In this document: in pieces, positions 61,650 to 64,000 of the stretch | Numbering within the stretch: position 1 is the first letter of the stretch | Layout of the letters: the number at the start of each line of letters is the position of its first letter | Assembly: GCA_944325445.1 (NCBI GenBank) | Contig: CALVAG010000002.1 | Coordinates: forward strand, 62,001-126,000 | From: an uncultured Bacteroidales bacterium | GTDB taxonomy: Bacteria > Bacteroidota > Bacteroidia > Bacteroidales > UBA932 | Direction: 5' to 3' | Length of the DNA stretch: 64,000 nt | The notes under the pieces: model-generated | The model's database searches: none | Seen by the model: the letters and a program-made list of their open reading frames with translations, nothing else | Told to the model about the DNA's origin: nothing | Program-made: the position numbers and the translations under genes

Positions 61650-61822
61650 AATTGGTTTCCTGGTCATGTCAAATTAGTCTCATGACCGGAATTAAAAGGG
61701 AATGCAGTGAAAATCTGCAACAGTTCCCGCTGCTGTGAGTTCCTTAATGTGTTTAGCACTCTTTGCCACTGGTTCAAACCGGGAAGGCGCTAAACAGGGA
61801 CAAGTCAGAAGACCTGCCGTTA
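61650..61822 (+). ncRNA. Cobalamin (adenosylcobalamin-type) riboswitch
   Basis: Contains the conserved core: AAAAGGGAATGCAGTGAAAA at 61695-61714 onward, CAGTTCCCGCTGCTGTGA, GCCACTG with GGGAAGGCGC, and the B12 box AAGTCAGAAGACCTGCC at 61802-61818. The transcript reaches the btuB start at 62013, leaving about 190 bases after the box with two further hairpins (TGCGC-TCCG-GCGCA near 61910, AGTATTGC / GCGGTACT near 61926-61948) that may form the expression platform. No poly-T terminator is seen, so control is probably at translation. Confidence 0.93.
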
Positions 61823-62012
61823 CGGTTTAAAAGTTACTCCTGCGGAGAATGGGAGGAATGAGAACAATAGAGTTGAATCGTAGGTTTCTCTTTTGATTTG
61901 TCTTATGATATGCGCTCCGGCGCAGTATTGCCGAATGTGCGGTACTGTTACGGACGCAAATGAGAGGTGAATGTTATCCGCAGGTGTAATGATTGATTTA
62001 AAATTAATTGTT

Positions 62013-64000
62013 ATGCCTGATTGCAGAGGATTGTCATTCGCCCTTTTTTTGTCTGTTGTGCCGTTGGCTGCAACAATATCTGCTGCTTCCGTGCCGGTTT
62101 ATGAAGGGCATACCATGTCGGACGGCTTTGATGCGGATTCGGTGCAGCAGCTGGAAAGCGTATATGTCACGGCGCATAAGAGCGTACCTAAAATCATACC
62201 GGCCCAAAGGCTGGCCGGAGAGCGGCTCCAGAGGTTAAGCGCCCATTCGGTAGCAGATGCCATACGCTATTTTTCCGGCGTGCAGATAAAGGACTACGGA
62301 GGTGTGGGCGGTCTCAAAAGCGTAAATATCCGCAGTCTGGGAAGCCAGCATGTAGGAGTTTTTTATGACGGAGTGGAGATAGGGAATGCCCAGAACGGGA
62401 TAGTCGATTTGGGCAAATTTTCATTGGACAATATGGAAGCGGTCTCCCTCTACAATGGCCAGAAAAGCTCCATATTCCAAAGCGCAAAGGACTTTGCATC
62501 GGCCGGCTCCATTTATCTGCAATCCAGGACTCCGTTCTTCGGGGAGGGAAAGAAGAATAATTTCAAGGCTGCGGTCAAAGGCGGGTCGTTCGGGACCGTA
62601 AACCCGTCATTGTTGTGGGAGAGGAGAATCGGGGAGAATCTCTCCATGCAGATAAGTACGGAGTATCTTTATACAACTGGCAAATATAAATTCAGCTATT
62701 CAAAGAGAGACGGTTATGATACCACCGAGGTAAGAAAAAACGGCGATGTCAGGTATTACAGGGCGGAAGCCTCTCTCTTTGGGAATATAGAAGACGGAAG
62801 ATGGCAGGCGAAAGCCTACTTTTATGATTCCGAAAGAGGGTATCCCGGAGCGTCCGTAAGGGAAGAGCCGGGTAAATACAGGCATCAGGACCGGCAATGG
62901 GATAGGAATTTTTTCCTGCAGTGGAGATTCCATAAAGAGATTTCCAGGTTTTACAGAATGCAGCTGAATGCCAAATATGCATACGATTATCTGCATTATC
63001 TGTCGGACCCGAGGCTGGACGTTACCACAATGTATGTAGACAACCGATACAGGCAGCAGGAACTCTATTTTTCATCGGTAAACGGGTTCAGGCTTTTTGA
63101 ATGGTGGAGCATGAATCTGTCGGCAGACCTGCAATACAATACTCTCAATGCAGACCTGACGGATTTTGCCTATCCCGACAGATATACCCTCCTTGCAGCC
63201 CTTGCCACCTCATTCGACTGGGGAAAATTAAAGGTTCAGGGAAGCCTGCTCAATACCTTTGTTACGGAGAGCGTGAAAAAGGGGAAACCGGCTCCGGATA
63301 AAAACGAACTGACCCCGACAGTTGTAGCCTCTTACAGACCGTTCGATAATAGCGGTCTCACTTTCAGGGCCTTCTATAAGCGGATATTCAGGATGCCTAC
63401 CCTGAATGATCTCTACTATACCTTTATCGGAAACAAACAGCTCAATCCCGAATATACTACCCAATATAATATCGGAGCCTGCTATGAAAAGAGCCTGAAC
63501 GGCAGATTCTGGAAAAAAGTAAAGGTACAGGCGGATCTCTATTACAATGAAGTTGAAGACAAGATAATTGCAGTGCCTGCATCGAACCAGTTCCGGTGGA
63601 CGATGCTGAATCTGGGCTATGTGGAGATTCGCGGTGCAGATGTTTCGGCGGAAGTTTCAGCCAGTATAGCTAAGGTTTCCCTCAATTTGCTTGCGAGCTA
63701 CACATATCAGAAGGCACAGGATTTTACAGACCGCGAAAGCAGCTATTACGGCGGGCAGATACCGTATATCCCCTGGCATAGCGGCTCGGTGGTTTTCGGG
63801 GCCGTATATGGCTTGTGGAGTTTTAACTACAGTTTCATCTATACTGGCGAAAGGTATGAATCATCTGCAAACATTCCGGAAAATTATGCCCAGCCGTGGT
63901 ACACGAGCGATCTCTCCCTTGCAAAAAGGTTCGATGTAGGGGATTGCAAGTTGCAGCTTGCTGCGGAGGTGAACAATATTTTCAACCAGCAGTATGAGGT
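62013..64000 (+). CDS. btuB: BtuB-like TonB-dependent cobalamin receptor (3' end beyond the window)
   Basis: First 662 codons visible. Signal peptide (GLSFALFLSVVPLAATISA), a TonB box-like stretch (QQLESVYVTAHKS), the plug (QRLAGERLQRLSAHSVADAIRYFSGV... and NIRSLGSQHVGVFYDGVEIG), then beta-barrel repeats with TonB receptor signatures such as FRMPTLNDLYYTFIGNKQLNPE (part: RMPTLNDLYYTFIGNKQLNP). ATG 62013 is the sensible start; a TTG in another frame is not. The cobalamin riboswitch immediately upstream supports vitamin B12 or corrinoid uptake. Downstream genes are out of view. Confidence 0.93.
   Translation, partial: MPDCRGLSFALFLSVVPLAATISAASVPVYEGHTMSDGFDADSVQQLESVYVTAHKSVPKIIPAQRLAGERLQRLSAHSVADAIRYFSGVQIKDYGGVGGLKSVNIRSLGSQHVGVFYDGVEIGNAQNGIVDLGKFSLDNMEAVSLYNGQKSSIFQSAKDFASAGSIYLQSRTPFFGEGKKNNFKAAVKGGSFGTVNPSLLWERRIGENLSMQISTEYLYTTGKYKFSYSKRDGYDTTEVRKNGDVRYYRAEASLFGNIEDGRWQAKAYFYDSERGYPGASVREEPGKYRHQDRQWDRNFFLQWRFHKEISRFYRMQLNAKYAYDYLHYLSDPRLDVTTMYVDNRYRQQELYFSSVNGFRLFEWWSMNLSADLQYNTLNADLTDFAYPDRYTLLAALATSFDWGKLKVQGSLLNTFVTESVKKGKPAPDKNELTPTVVASYRPFDNSGLTFRAFYKRIFRMPTLNDLYYTFIGNKQLNPEYTTQYNIGACYEKSLNGRFWKKVKVQADLYYNEVEDKIIAVPASNQFRWTMLNLGYVEIRGADVSAEVSASIAKVSLNLLASYTYQKAQDFTDRESSYYGGQIPYIPWHSGSVVFGAVYGLWSFNYSFIYTGERYESSANIPENYAQPWYTSDLSLAKRFDVGDCKLQLAAEVNNIFNQQYE

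Noticed and set aside
1-64000. CRISPR array, IS element or prophage
   Set aside because: No regularly spaced direct repeats, transposase, integrase or phage structural genes were seen.

Overview
This window is a compact stretch of a Bacteroidetes chromosome, almost certainly order Bacteroidales. The evidence is the near-absence of Shine-Dalgarno sites, more than twenty promoters with the Bacteroidetes -7 box TAnnTTTG (sometimes with TTG 18-20 bases upstream), an S46 dipeptidyl-peptidase, a second EF-G, class III fructose-1,6-bisphosphatase, a beta-propeller lipoprotein and the coaX/OMP/TPR/LptC/PpiD cluster. Genus cannot be fixed from the sequence. Nearly everything is core metabolism and information processing. 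I see no prophage, IS, CRISPR array, integrase or rRNA.

Layout. 1-10.2 kb: divergent ruvB (partial) and mfd across a 398-base AT-rich gap, then coaX and a run of envelope genes (outer-membrane barrel, TPR protein, LptC, PpiD) closed by a terminator. 10.3-13 kb (minus): a small secreted zinc-ribbon protein, a beta-propeller lipoprotein and ychF. 13-16.8 kb: endonuclease/exonuclease/phosphatase protein, then thyA-folA-Na+ symporter. 16.8-22.8 kb (minus): operon of a serine-hydrolase lipoprotein, glycosyltransferase, YfhO membrane protein and FMN oxidoreductase. 22.86-23.1 kb holds the frameshifted remnant of a hexapeptide acyltransferase. 23.1-31.6 kb: small lipoprotein, mutS, ABC permease, rsmA, then aspS-yqeY-DHOD-like. 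31.6-36.6 kb: Mrp ATPase, S46 peptidase, glycerate kinase, RNase HII. 36.8-40.5 kb: EF-G2, LolD-type ATPase, TrmN6. 40.5-43.9 kb (minus): split transketolase joined directly to an ECF sigma / anti-sigma / Spy-like module. 44-55.8 kb: YeiH exporter, LepA, U32 protein, polyprenyl synthase, RsgA, MATE, SOD, Fbp, YidE. 55.9-59.3 kb: rpsL-rpsG-fusA-rpsJ, ending unexpectedly at rpsJ, then tRNA-Met. 59.4-64 kb: glycosyltransferase, serine hydrolase, tRNA-Glu(CTC), and a cobalamin riboswitch controlling a BtuB-like receptor that runs off the window.

Themes. Translation factors are concentrated here: canonical EF-G, a GTPase-degenerate EF-G2, LepA, RsgA, RsmA, AspRS, YchF, TrmN6. The most unusual signal is regulatory: at seven genes (ruvB, mfd, coaX, the EEP gene, mutS, rsmA, lepA) the -7 box ends only 4 or 7 bases before the start codon, predicting leaderless or near-leaderless mRNAs, and three of these are DNA-repair genes. 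The other main points are the EF-G2 active-site losses, the sigma factor abutting transketolase, the secreted zinc-ribbon/beta-propeller pair, and the riboswitch with a long leader.
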